The notes below the pieces were generated by a model, which saw only the letters and a program-made list of their open reading frames with translations, did no database searches and was not told where the DNA came from. DNA of 64,000 nt. Source: Dehalococcoidia bacterium (GTDB taxonomy: Bacteria > Chloroflexota > Dehalococcoidia > DSTF01 > JACRBR01). Positions 17,642 to 25,737 of this stretch are shown here, piece after piece; the stretch's first letter is position 1, and every line of letters starts with the position of its first letter. A program made the translations under genes and the position numbers. The stretch covers positions 168,042 through 232,041 of the forward strand of contig JAJTXQ010000014.1 in assembly GCA_021462855.1 (NCBI GenBank). Reading direction: 5' to 3'.

Positions 17642-18600
17642 AATGCACCTCTACCCGAAAGCACTGCCGGCACCGTCTTCATCAGGAGGACCAGGTCGAG
17701 CCAGATCGTCCACCGCTCGATATAGGCGAGGTCGAGGTCCAGCATCTCGTCGAAGTTCAACAGGCTGCGGCCGCTGACCTGCCAGAGCCCGGTCATCCCC
17801 TGGGGTACGCTAAGCCGCCGCCAGTGCCTCGGCTCGTACGCCGCGATCTCCCGCTCCAGGGGCGGCCGCGGGCCAACAAGGCTCAGGTCGCCCTTCAGGA
17901 CGTTGAAGATCTGCGGCAGTTCGTCGATGCTCAGGCGCCTCAGCAACCGGCCGACGCGCGTCTTGCGAGGGTCACGGCGGATCTTGAAGATCGGCAGCGT
18001 GTTCTCATTCATCTCCGCCAGGGCCGGCATCAGGTCGTCGGCGTCGGCCACCATGGACCGGAACTTGTACATCGTGAACGGCCGTCCGCCCCTGCCGACA
18101 CGCGGTTGCCGGTAGATCACCGGGCCCGGCGAGTCCAGCTTGATCGCCATAGCGATGATCAGCATCGGGATGAGCAGGAACAGCAGCGCCACCGACGACA
18201 CAGTCACATCCAGGCCGCGCTTCATGGCGGCCTGCACGCGTTTCTCGCGCTCCGGTCGCGCCGCGATGCGCGCAGCCTCCTGCGTCCGGGCCGTCACTTG
18301 CGCGCGCATCGGATGCCCGTTGGCGCGGCCCGGCGCGGACGGCGCCGCGCCGGACTCGGCGAACGAGGGCTGCCGCAGGAAGTACGGCACCTCGCTGAAT
18401 CCGTGGAGCGCGGTTTCTCCGGAATCAGAGAATGTCGTCATGAAGTCCATCGCCTCGGACCACTCGTTGAACCGAAGCCGTGACCGCGACGAGACATGCA
18501 GCACCTCGCCGTGGTTGAATTGCCGGGCGTCATCCACAAAGACCCTGATGACGAACGATTGGTAACCGGAGCCGGGCCCCGAAATGACCGTCTCGACCAC
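17638..18600 (-). CDS. Polyprenyl-phosphate sugar-1-phosphate transferase
   Basis: 320 residues. The C-terminal 200 form a bacterial sugar transferase domain: one membrane anchor (VSSVALLFLLIPMLIIAMAI), then PGPVIYRQPRVGRGGRPFTMYKFRSM, LRRLSIDELPQIFNVLKGDLSLVGPRP and a Trp-rich tail. It starts glycan synthesis by moving a sugar-phosphate to undecaprenyl phosphate. The N-terminal 100 residues are not the usual multi-pass domain but a soluble segment of unknown role, followed by a linker with RANGHP, which resembles the NGHAP linker of the methyltransferases. GTG 18600 has GGAG 9 bases upstream. It is the first gene of its operon, with promoter site D. Confidence 0.88.
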   Translation of the reverse strand: MVETVISGPGSGYQSFVIRVFVDDARQFNHGEVLHVSSRSRLRFNEWSEAMDFMTTFSDSGETALHGFSEVPYFLRQPSFAESGAAPSAPGRANGHPMRAQVTARTQEAARIAARPEREKRVQAAMKRGLDVTVSSVALLFLLIPMLIIAMAIKLDSPGPVIYRQPRVGRGGRPFTMYKFRSMVADADDLMPALAEMNENTLPIFKIRRDPRKTRVGRLLRRLSIDELPQIFNVLKGDLSLVGPRPPLEREIAAYEPRHWRRLSVPQGMTGLWQVSGRSLLNFDEMLDLDLAYIERWTIWLDLVLLMKTVPAVLSGRGAF

Positions 18601-18647
18601 CTGACAGCTGCTCCTGACTGCACCCCACGGGTCTTCCAGTCGCGCAA

Positions 18648-18679
18648 AGGCTAGCCGTGCGCGGTTAAGAACCAGTTAT
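18648..18679 (-). promoter_or_regulatory. Putative SARP-type operator/promoter D
   Basis: Minus strand: ATAACTGG (18679-18672), TTC, TTAACCGC (18668-18661), a 7-base gap, then TAGCCT (18653-18648). The 11-bp period matches sites A-C. The -10 box ends about 48 bases before the sugar-transferase start codon. Confidence 0.7.
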
Positions 18680-19139
18680 GGCGCCGCTGCGAGGCGAGCA
18701 CGCGCGCGGCGGACCGCGGACGTCCGTGGCATGCGCAGCCCGCCATGCGCCGCGCCGGCCGCGCCACCGCCGGCGCGCAGCCGTCGGGGGCATTCGCTGC
18801 TCGCCAGGCGCGCGATGATTCGCGTGCGAACTGCCTACCACAGAGCCCGCGAGCCGTCCGGCGCGAGACGAGCCCGGGATAGTCCGCCGCACCCTCGCTT
18901 GCTTGACATGCGGGCATGCGTTTCCACTTGACAATAGCCGAAGCTGAATTCATCATTTGTCGCATCCCCGCACGGTGCGTTCGCATCGCACCGGAACCAA
19001 GCCTGCACATACTCCTCGAGGACGCCGGGCCTTTGAGTTGCGCGACCGTTTCCTGCTCCGGGAATGCGGAGTTACGACATCGTTCCCCCGTGTGGCGGCC
19101 GTCCGTGGCGCCCGGCCGTCACCGCACGGGAGGTGCTGC
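18680..19139 (+). promoter_or_regulatory. Non-coding region upstream of the SARP gene
   Basis: About 460 bases without a convincing gene. Two TTGACA hexamers lie at about 18903 and 18928. The second has a CATCAT-like -10 about 17 bases on, so at least one regulator promoter probably lies here, leaving a 5' leader of nearly 200 bases. I see no copy of the TTAACTGG repeat in front of the regulator itself, so autoregulation through that site is not suggested. Confidence 0.4.
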
Positions 19140-19928
19140 ATGACGTCCGCCACGCATGCCGAACGACTTGAGGTCTTCCTGCTCGGGACCTTCCGCGTCC
19201 TCCTCGACGGACAGGATGTGACCCGCCAGATTCGTCCGAAGTCGCGCGCGCTTCTGAAGGCACTCGCGGCGAACCGCAGCGCGGGCGTACCCAAAGACGC
19301 GCTCGCGGAGCTGCTCTGGCCGGACGCATTTCCTTCGTCCTCGCATCTCTCGCTCAAGGTCGAGACCCACAACCTCCGCCGGATGCTGGGTGGCAGCGGG
19401 GCGGACGGGTGGATCCTGGTCCGGGACGGGACCTACCGGCTGAACCTGGAGCGGCACATCCAGATCGATGTCGTAAGGTTCGAGGAGCGGTTTCGGCTCG
19501 GGAAACGGGCGGAAGCGGACGGCGACCTGGCTCGCGCGCGCGAGGAGTACGCGTCCGCACTCGATCTGTACTGCGGGGACTACCTGGAGGACGACCTGTA
19601 CGAGGACTCCGCGCTCGTCGTGCGCGAACGTCTCAAGGACCTTCATCTCGAGACACTGGGCAGGCTGGCGAGCCTCGCCCGGAAGGAACGCGACTATGCC
19701 GCGACGGTCGACTACTGCCACCAGATCGTGCTCGCCGACCCCTGCCGCGAGGACGCGTATCAGCAACTGATGCTCGCCCACGCGGCAATGCGGCAGTTCA
19801 GTCGCGCCGGCGCCTGGTACGCGGTGGCGCGGCACACCATCAAGCGAGAGCTGGACCGCGACGTGAGCCGGCAGACCAAAGAGGTCTTCGAGAACCTGTT
19901 CAGCAGCGAGGGGACCTCGATCGCCTGA
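19140..19928 (+). CDS. SARP-family transcriptional regulator (OmpR-like DBD + BTAD)
   Basis: 262 residues. The N-terminal winged helix (LEVFLLGTFRVLLDGQDV, PKSRALLKALAANRSAGV, LAELLWPD, LKVETHNLRRMLG) is followed by a bacterial transcriptional activator (BTAD) domain from about residue 100 (IDVVRFEERFRLGKRAE, LYCGDYLEDDLYEDSALVVRERL, VLADPCREDAYQQLMLAHA). There is no NB-ARC or TPR extension, so it is a small SARP like ActII-ORF4. ATG 19140 has GGGAGGTG 5 bases upstream; an in-frame ATG at 18957 has no ribosome-binding site. SARPs bind 11-bp-period direct repeats close to the -10 box, the pattern found at four promoters of the adjacent glycan locus. It is the likely activator of that locus. 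Confidence 0.9.
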   Translation: MTSATHAERLEVFLLGTFRVLLDGQDVTRQIRPKSRALLKALAANRSAGVPKDALAELLWPDAFPSSSHLSLKVETHNLRRMLGGSGADGWILVRDGTYRLNLERHIQIDVVRFEERFRLGKRAEADGDLARAREEYASALDLYCGDYLEDDLYEDSALVVRERLKDLHLETLGRLASLARKERDYAATVDYCHQIVLADPCREDAYQQLMLAHAAMRQFSRAGAWYAVARHTIKRELDRDVSRQTKEVFENLFSSEGTSIA

Positions 19929-20094
19929 CGGCGACGTAGGCTCCTCGAATTCCCGCAACCGGCACATGGCATGAAGGATCGAGGCGTACCCGCAAGACGG
20001 CGGGCCGCGTCGCCACGCGTTCGCGACACCGCCGACGCGTGCTCGACGAATCGAGCCGGCTCGTGGGTTCACGTAATCGCTGGCTTGCGAGATA

Positions 20095-20565
20095 ATGGGG
20101 CGGAATGGGCCGAACGGCCCTTGCGCAGGGGGGCATCTGCCGAGCGAACGACTACAACGCCAGATCGACCGCGTCCTCGATGAGGCAGAGGCTGCCCTCG
20201 GCGCGCGCGAGTGGGCGCGCGTCCACGAGTTGTCGCGTGACGCGCTCGCCCTCGATCCCGAGAACGCCGACGCCCGGGCGTTTCTTGATGCCGCACTGCG
20301 CGCGATGCAGGGATCGCCGCCGCCGCCGGATCCCCGGTCCGCAACCGACGCGACACCAACGCGGCGCCGCTTCCACTCAATCCGAGAACATCGGAATGCC
20401 AATCTCGTCCGTGAACTGCAGCGGGACAAACGGCGCGGGCTACTCGCGACGCCCTTGTGTCAGCTTTCGAGTTGGACGCCACTCCAGTTGTGCGTCGAGC
20501 CCAACCTCCACCCATGCGTGGAGGCAGCGACGAGTTACGAGACAGACGGGAGGTCGCGATGGTGA
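20095..20565 (+). pseudogene. Truncated N-terminal fragment of a multidomain signalling protein
   Basis: Residues 18-75 of this frame (LQRQIDRVLDEAEAALGARE, VHELSRDALALDPENADARA) form a TPR-like helical pair. It resembles the segment that precedes kinase or AAA/cyclase domains in some bacterial multidomain regulators; this is from memory. After about residue 85 the frame loses any recognisable pattern and runs into the start of the methyltransferase gene. No downstream kinase, AAA or cyclase domain follows. I read it as a deletion remnant, or possibly a small stand-alone helical protein. Confidence 0.4.
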
Positions 20566-21341
20566 ATCCAGTGGTAGCAGCCAAGGTTGACCGCGAACGT
20601 CTCCGGCAACAGATCACCGACAAGTACACCGATGTCGCGCTGGAGCCCGCGAAGGGCTTCCACTTCCACACGGGCCGGCCGCTCGCAGACATGCTGGGAT
20701 ACGACGGCACTGCCATCGACACGCTGCCGGCCGGGACCGTGGAGTCGTTCGCCGGCACCGGCAACCCATTCTCAATGGGAGCGCTGAAGCCGGGAGAGAC
20801 CGTCCTCGACATCGGCTGTGGTGCCGGTTTCGACACGCTGCAGGCGGCGCAACAGGTCGGCGCGGCCGGGCGCGTCGTCGGCGTCGACATGACCGGCGCG
20901 ATGCGCGAGAAGACGATCGCCGGTGCGCGAGAACTCGGTCTGGCCAACGTTGAAGTGCGGCACGGCTTCATGGAAGAGCTGCCCGTCGATGACGCCAGCA
21001 TCGACGTCGTCATCAGCAATGGCGTGATCAATCTCACGCCCGACAAGGTCGGCGTCATGCGTGAGGTTTTCCGCGTGCTCAAGCCGGGCGGGCGGTTCCA
21101 GATCGGCGACATCATCGTCCATAAGGAAGTGCCGCAGGACGCGAAAGACGACATCGACCTCTGGTCCGGTTGAATTGCCGGTGCTCTGCTGTATGCAGAG
21201 TGGAACTGGGTCTTGGACCATGTTGGCTTCCGCGACGTTCGCTGGGGTCGCGAAGTCGACGTGTTCTCCGGCTCCGGTCACGAGTCCGATGCGAAGGATT
21301 TCGACACACGGGGCGTCACGTTCACCGCACGCAAGCCATGA
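20559..21341 (+). CDS. ArsM-like SAM methyltransferase with in-frame TGA (candidate selenoprotein)
   Basis: ATG 20559 has GGGAGGT 5 bases upstream. Visible blocks are FHFHTGRPLADMLGYD, ESFAGTGNPFSMG, motif I VLDIGCGAGFDTLQAA, VGVDMTGAM, SNGVINLTPDKVGVM and FRVLKPGGRFQIGDI, as in arsenite-methyltransferase relatives. At codon 205 (21171-21173) a TGA replaces the Cys of the conserved LWxGC-I-GAL block. The same frame then continues 55 codons with IAGALLYAEWNWVLDHVGF and ends TRGVTFTARKP, the expected family C-terminus. A hairpin with SECIS geometry follows the TGA at once. Read with selenocysteine, the protein is 260 residues; terminated, 204. The other Cys usual in the SNxVINL stretch is absent. 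The substrate may be arsenite or another metalloid or thiol. Confidence 0.75.
21182..21202 (+). promoter_or_regulatory. Candidate bacterial SECIS element
   Basis: CTCTGC (21184-21189) pairs fully with GCAGAG (21195-21200) around a five-base loop TGTAT whose second base is G. Two further wobble pairs extend the stem to 8. The loop begins 16 bases after the in-frame TGA. A stem directly 3' of UGA, a small loop with an early G and about 16-37 bases of spacing are what SelB-dependent bacterial SECIS elements show. Confidence 0.65.
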
Positions 21342-21630
21342 ACGCCGAAGCGCTCAGTTTGAGCAGACGCACGCAGAGAACATGTGGACAGCCGCGATCG
21401 AACCTCGACACCGACAATTAGCAGGCCGGCCCGCCGGCGGCCATCGAGCTGGTCCTTTCGGCGAACGCCAGCCCGGTACGTTCGTCGAGTCGCGCGACGT
21501 TGAGCTCAAGGGGCTCTCCGGGCGACACGCCGTGTCGCCCGTGCTCTGGTAGTTCCGGTCAGCCTCGTCCCCGGCTGGCCGCAACCACGGCGAAGGCGAG
21601 AGCCGCATCGCGCGCTGCTGGGCGACCGCG

Positions 21631-22416
21631 CTATGCCAGGCACGATCGGAGGTACGCGCCCGCCCGCGCGACTGCGGCCTCGGCGTCTTCGGCCGCGCTG
21701 CCGTGGAACTCGAGCGAGATCGGCCCTCCGTACCCCTGCGCGCGGGCGGCGGCAATGACGCCGGCCCAGTCGACCACGCCGTCATCGATCGGCGCGAATG
21801 GCCGCACGCGCCCCTCCGGAGACGCCGATGCACGGTAGTTCTTCGCGTGCATGTACGCCGACCGGCCGATGAGCCTCGCGCATTCGCCCGGCAGCGCCGC
21901 GGCATCGCGCTCGAACATGTCATCGAGCGGCTGGTAGTTCAGCGAGCATTCGTCGCGCGCCACGGCATCGAGCAAGCTCACGACGCGCGCCTCGGTGTCG
22001 GCGAACGACCCCGCGTGCCGCTCGACCACGACCTCGATCCCGTGCACCGCGGCGGCGTCTGCCGCCTGCCGCAGGAGCGTCGCCGTACGCTGGAAGTCCT
22101 CGCCGCCCGCCCACACGCGCATCAGCCGCGCGCCCAGCGCCGCCGCAACCGCAACTTCGCGTTCGACATGCCGGCTTTCCAGCAGCGGCGCGTGACCCAG
22201 GTATGACCCGTACGCAATGAGGTCAAGCTGCGCGTCGCGCACCTGGCGCGCGATCTCCGCGGCGGCGTCCACGCCGGCGCGCGAGTCGAAGTGCGGGAGC
22301 CGCGCGGTGAGCTCAATCCCGTCGAAGCCGGCTGCCGCCGCGATGCGCAGCACATCCTCCAGCGGGCGATCCAGCAGTGCGAGGGAGCAGAGGCCGAGCC
22401 GGTTACCGCCCATCAT
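21631..22416 (-). CDS. Sugar phosphate isomerase/epimerase (AP endonuclease 2 TIM barrel)
   Basis: 261-residue TIM-barrel protein of the xylose-isomerase-like family: RLGLCSLALLDRPLEDVLRI, AAAGFDGIELTARLPHF, VHGIEVVVERHAG, SLNYQPLDDMF, YMHAKNY and GYGGPISLEFHG, whose Glu/His residues would bind a divalent metal. Such proteins isomerise or epimerise sugars, inositols or ketoacids. ATG 22416 overlaps the dehydrogenase stop (ATGA), so both are made together with the DUF2264 protein, suggesting a shared catabolic route for an unusual sugar acid. The exact substrate is unknown. Confidence 0.82.
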   Translation of the reverse strand: MMGGNRLGLCSLALLDRPLEDVLRIAAAAGFDGIELTARLPHFDSRAGVDAAAEIARQVRDAQLDLIAYGSYLGHAPLLESRHVEREVAVAAALGARLMRVWAGGEDFQRTATLLRQAADAAAVHGIEVVVERHAGSFADTEARVVSLLDAVARDECSLNYQPLDDMFERDAAALPGECARLIGRSAYMHAKNYRASASPEGRVRPFAPIDDGVVDWAGVIAAARAQGYGGPISLEFHGSAAEDAEAAVARAGAYLRSCLA

Positions 22417-23429
22417 GCGATGCGGCCGAGATCACTCAGCGCGATGCCGTAGCGCAATGGCTCACCGTTCGCGTAACGCTCAGCCTCATCCAGCGCGAGG
22501 TCCGTCAGCCGCCACGTTTCGCGGCCCATCGCGCCGGCGATGTGGGGCGTCAGGAAGACATTGGGGAGCGTGTAGAGCGGCGAGTCCGCCGGTAACACCT
22601 CCGGGTCGGTCGTGTCGATGACGGCGTAGATGCGCCCGGCCGAGACCTCCGACTCCAGCGCCGCCTGGTCGACGAGGGCGCCGCGCGCGGTGTTGATCAG
22701 CGTGGCGCCATCGCGGAGCAAGGCCAGCTCGCGAGCGCCGATCAAGTCGCGCGTCTCCGGGAGCGACGGAGCGTGCAGTGTCACGACATCGCTCTGCGCC
22801 AGCAGGTCGCCGAGCTCAGCCTTGTGCGCGTTCAGGCTCGTCGCTTCAGCTTCTGACACGAATGGATCGTAGAGCGCCACCGACATGTCGTGGACGCGCA
22901 GAAGCTCGAGCACACGCCTCCCGACCATGGATGCGCCGACGACACCGACCACGCGCCGGTAGTTCCCCAGCTCCCCGGCCTCGTCGTGCCAGTCACGGAA
23001 CGCGCGCAGCTCGCGATAGCGCTCGCGGAGCGCGAACGCCCGCTTGTTCGCGAAGAGGATTGCCGCAAGTGTGAATTCGGCCACGGGCACCGCGTTGGCC
23101 GCGGCCGCGGACGTCACCTGGATGCCGCGCTCCCAGCAGTCCGCGGACACGTGCCCCTTCACCGTCCCGGCCGCATGGATGATCGCCCGCAGCGCCGGCG
23201 CGCGGTCGAGCACGCGGGCATCGATACGCGGGCAGCCCCAGCTGGTGAGCAGGATCTCCGTCTGCCGCAGCACCTTCGCGGCCCGTTCATCCTCGAAGTC
23301 CCGGAGCGGCTCCGGGTCGAGGACCTCGCAGATCGTGGCGAGCCTCGTGCGGTGTTCATCGTTCATGATCCTGCGCGAGATGCGGCGGCTCATCGCGAGC
23401 GCGGCGCGTGGGCGCTGGCTCATGCTCAT
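22413..23429 (-). CDS. D-2-hydroxyacid dehydrogenase (NAD-dependent)
   Basis: 338 residues of the D-isomer 2-hydroxyacid dehydrogenase family: WGCPRIDARVL near the N-terminus, VAEFTLAAILFANKR, the NAD-binding VVGVVGASMVGRRVLELL, LLRDGATLINTARGALVDQAAL with the catalytic Arg, a Glu-containing YAVIDTTDPEVLP, and LPNVFLTPHIAGAMG with the catalytic His. It interconverts a 2-keto acid and a D-2-hydroxy acid with NAD(P)H. ATG 23429 overlaps the DUF2264 stop (ATGA); an upstream extension to 23549 would lie within that gene and is rejected. It is the middle gene of a three-gene operon. Confidence 0.88.
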   Translation of the reverse strand: MSMSQRPRAALAMSRRISRRIMNDEHRTRLATICEVLDPEPLRDFEDERAAKVLRQTEILLTSWGCPRIDARVLDRAPALRAIIHAAGTVKGHVSADCWERGIQVTSAAAANAVPVAEFTLAAILFANKRAFALRERYRELRAFRDWHDEAGELGNYRRVVGVVGASMVGRRVLELLRVHDMSVALYDPFVSEAEATSLNAHKAELGDLLAQSDVVTLHAPSLPETRDLIGARELALLRDGATLINTARGALVDQAALESEVSAGRIYAVIDTTDPEVLPADSPLYTLPNVFLTPHIAGAMGRETWRLTDLALDEAERYANGEPLRYGIALSDLGRIA

Positions 23430-25453
23430 AGTTCCAGCACGAACGATGTGCGGTCCGGCGACACGCGGGCGAAGCGTATGTGGCCGGCGAGCGCGATCCC
23501 CGCGAGGGTGATGCTCACGTGCTCCGCCGCCACCAGCTGCACATAGCACTCCTCGCCGTCGTCGAAGCGGATGGTGGCGGTCCGCCCTTCGACGGCCACG
23601 CGGGGCAGCTTCGCCAGCACGAGCTCGGGGTCGAGCCGCGCTGCTGTCAGGATCGAGCAGGACGCGTACACACCTTCGACGTGCACGTTCTGGGTCGACG
23701 CCAGGAAGGGAAACGCGGACTGATCGCCGAAGGCGTTCCGGCCCGATGCCGATTGCGCCTGGCTCTCGTCGAAGCCGTGCAGCCCGGCGATGAAGCTCGT
23801 CAGGCCGCTTGTGCTTCTCACCATCGCCCAGCCATCGCCGGTCAGCACGTCGACAGCGTCGCCGGCGACAGCGAACCCGGCATCGCGGACGGTGCGTCGC
23901 CCGAGCGATGCGACGTGGTGGATGCGGATTTCGGCGGCGCCCTTCGCGATCGATGCGGTCTCTATGCGGGCGGACCAGTCGGGCGCATGGACGCCCCCGA
24001 ACACGGCCGGTTCGGACGGGTGATAGTAGGAGGCCGCGAATCGGTCGGCACAGGCGATCGCGTGGATGCGGTCGCGCACGCTCGCCGCTCCCCGCGCGTC
24101 GATGAGCGAGACGCTCGCGTCGAGCGCGGTGGCGCCGTCGTCGGGCACGATCTCGGGGCCGCTGTGCGTGGAGTACGCGAGACGGCGATACACCGCCGTT
24201 GTGCTGGCGTCGCGCAGTCCGGGGCCCATGGCGCCCATCGGATAGTGGTCGCTCTTGTGGCTGTAGACGCGCACGATGCCATCTTCGGCCGTGCCGCTTG
24301 CGAGGAATCCCGGCTCGCGCATCGCAACCACGAAATCCCCTTGCTCGACGGCCGTGGGCTGCTCGCGTTCTTGCCAGACCGCGTCGTGCGGAGGCAGCAG
24401 CAGCCCCAGGAACGCCTTGCTTGCCCAGTACGGCGACGCCGGGCCGGAGTATCCCTGGGCCATGGGAAGAAACTCGCCGTGCCAGCCCATGCTCAGCACG
24501 CCGTCCGCCAGCGCACCGTGTTCGAGGAAGTGCCGCACGGACCCCGACGCGATGCGGCGCGTCTCGCCGGCATGGAGCGGCGTCGACCCGAGCAGGTGTC
24601 CCGCGAACAGCGGCGCCACCGCCGCGAACCGGTAGATGAGGGAGCGGCCCTGGTAGAGCGGCGCTCCGTCGCTCGCCCAGAGGAACCGGAACTGCTCGAG
24701 GTAACGACTCAGTCTGCGGCGGTACTCCGCCACCCGCGCCGGATCAGACTGGTCGCCGTCCATGCGGCACCAGAGCGCCGTGTACAGGTGCATGGCCCAT
24801 CCGACGTAGTGGTCGTAGTTCTGGCCAGCTCCGTCGGTGTACCAGCCGTCGGACCGGTACATCGCATCGATCCGGTCGAGGTTGACGTCGATCTCGTCCT
24901 GCCGGTACGGCGCGCCCACCGACTTCAGGAACGCGTTGACCATCACCTGGAACAGGAACCAGTTGTTCGGCACGTATCGCTGCCCGTGGGCACGGCCGAA
25001 CCACGCGATGATGCGCTCGCGCTCTGTGTCCGAAAGCCGATCCCAGATCCACGCCTTGGTCTCGTACAGCCCGATGGCGACGGACGCGGCCTCGACACGG
25101 GCCTGCCGCACCTCCACGAGGTCCGGCCAGCGTTCATTCCCGGGGTCGGCGCTGGTCCCGGCAACCATGCCGGCCGCGTAGCGCTCCGCGAGTCCACCCG
25201 GATCCACGCCGGCGGCGCCGGCCAACCGGAACGCGGCGAGCAAGAACGTCCGCGCGAATCCCTCGAACCCGTCCGAGATGTGGCCGGACATGCTCTCTCG
25301 GCCGCGCGGCAGATGATAGAGGGCGAACCGCGGCGTGGCGTGCGGCCTCACGCCATCGAGCATGAGGTCGGCGGCGCGCTCCCAATGCGCGCGCGTCCAT
25401 CCGGTATAGGGCGAGAGCCGACGATCTTCGGGGGGCAGGCCGGGCGTGCGCAT
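23426..25453 (-). CDS. DUF2264 family protein
   Basis: About 675 residues, close to the size expected for DUF2264, a family of unknown function often found with carbohydrate genes. Visible blocks are SPYTGWTRAHWERAADLML, SDGFEGFARTFLLAAFRLAG, NNWFLFQVMVNAFLKSVG, DGWYTDGAGQNYDHYVGWA and FLWASDGAPLYQGRSLIYRFA. An alpha/alpha-barrel N-terminal half is followed by a beta-rich C-terminal half, a layout like polysaccharide lyases or unsaturated glucuronyl hydrolases. No signal peptide is seen, so it is probably cytoplasmic. ATG 25453 has no Shine-Dalgarno but sits 7 bases past a TATAAC box. It heads the operon with the dehydrogenase and isomerase. Confidence 0.85.
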   Translation of the reverse strand: MRTPGLPPEDRRLSPYTGWTRAHWERAADLMLDGVRPHATPRFALYHLPRGRESMSGHISDGFEGFARTFLLAAFRLAGAAGVDPGGLAERYAAGMVAGTSADPGNERWPDLVEVRQARVEAASVAIGLYETKAWIWDRLSDTERERIIAWFGRAHGQRYVPNNWFLFQVMVNAFLKSVGAPYRQDEIDVNLDRIDAMYRSDGWYTDGAGQNYDHYVGWAMHLYTALWCRMDGDQSDPARVAEYRRRLSRYLEQFRFLWASDGAPLYQGRSLIYRFAAVAPLFAGHLLGSTPLHAGETRRIASGSVRHFLEHGALADGVLSMGWHGEFLPMAQGYSGPASPYWASKAFLGLLLPPHDAVWQEREQPTAVEQGDFVVAMREPGFLASGTAEDGIVRVYSHKSDHYPMGAMGPGLRDASTTAVYRRLAYSTHSGPEIVPDDGATALDASVSLIDARGAASVRDRIHAIACADRFAASYYHPSEPAVFGGVHAPDWSARIETASIAKGAAEIRIHHVASLGRRTVRDAGFAVAGDAVDVLTGDGWAMVRSTSGLTSFIAGLHGFDESQAQSASGRNAFGDQSAFPFLASTQNVHVEGVYASCSILTAARLDPELVLAKLPRVAVEGRTATIRFDDGEECYVQLVAAEHVSITLAGIALAGHIRFARVSPDRTSFVLEL

Positions 25454-25460
25454 GGGCACC

Positions 25461-25466
25461 GTTATA
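25461..25466 (-). promoter_or_regulatory. Putative -10 box of a leaderless promoter (DUF2264 operon)
   Basis: On the minus strand TATAAC ends 7 bases before the ATG at 25453, so transcription would begin at or beside the start codon. The lack of a Shine-Dalgarno there agrees. Confidence 0.45.
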
Positions 25467-25737
25467 GCGCGCCCGCGCCGCGCGCACACACGAGCCTTGG
25501 GTCTGCCGTACCGCGGACACCGCGCGGATCGCGATTGGTCCCGCGCTGACGAAACGCTCCACCAGCGACGATGCTGGCCGGAACCTGGTTCGCAACCTCG
25601 GTCCCGTAAGCGACTGGGGTCCGCGACGCTCACGAGCAAACCCGGCGCTACGGCTGCCCGGTTCCCCGTCCCCGTATGATGAGTGGCGCTCAAGACGCCG
25701 GCGTGCGAAGACGGACATCGACGAGGAGGCCGAACGC

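Noticed and set aside
20559-21173. Reading the ArsM-like gene simply as a truncated pseudogene
   Set aside because: A single TGA at a Cys codon, 55 further in-frame codons with the expected C-terminus, and a hairpin of correct geometry make random truncation less likely, though not excluded.
20559-21341. Alternative genetic code with UGA as an amino acid throughout
   Set aside because: Many genes here end in TGA at family-appropriate positions, and prfB with its UGA frameshift is intact.
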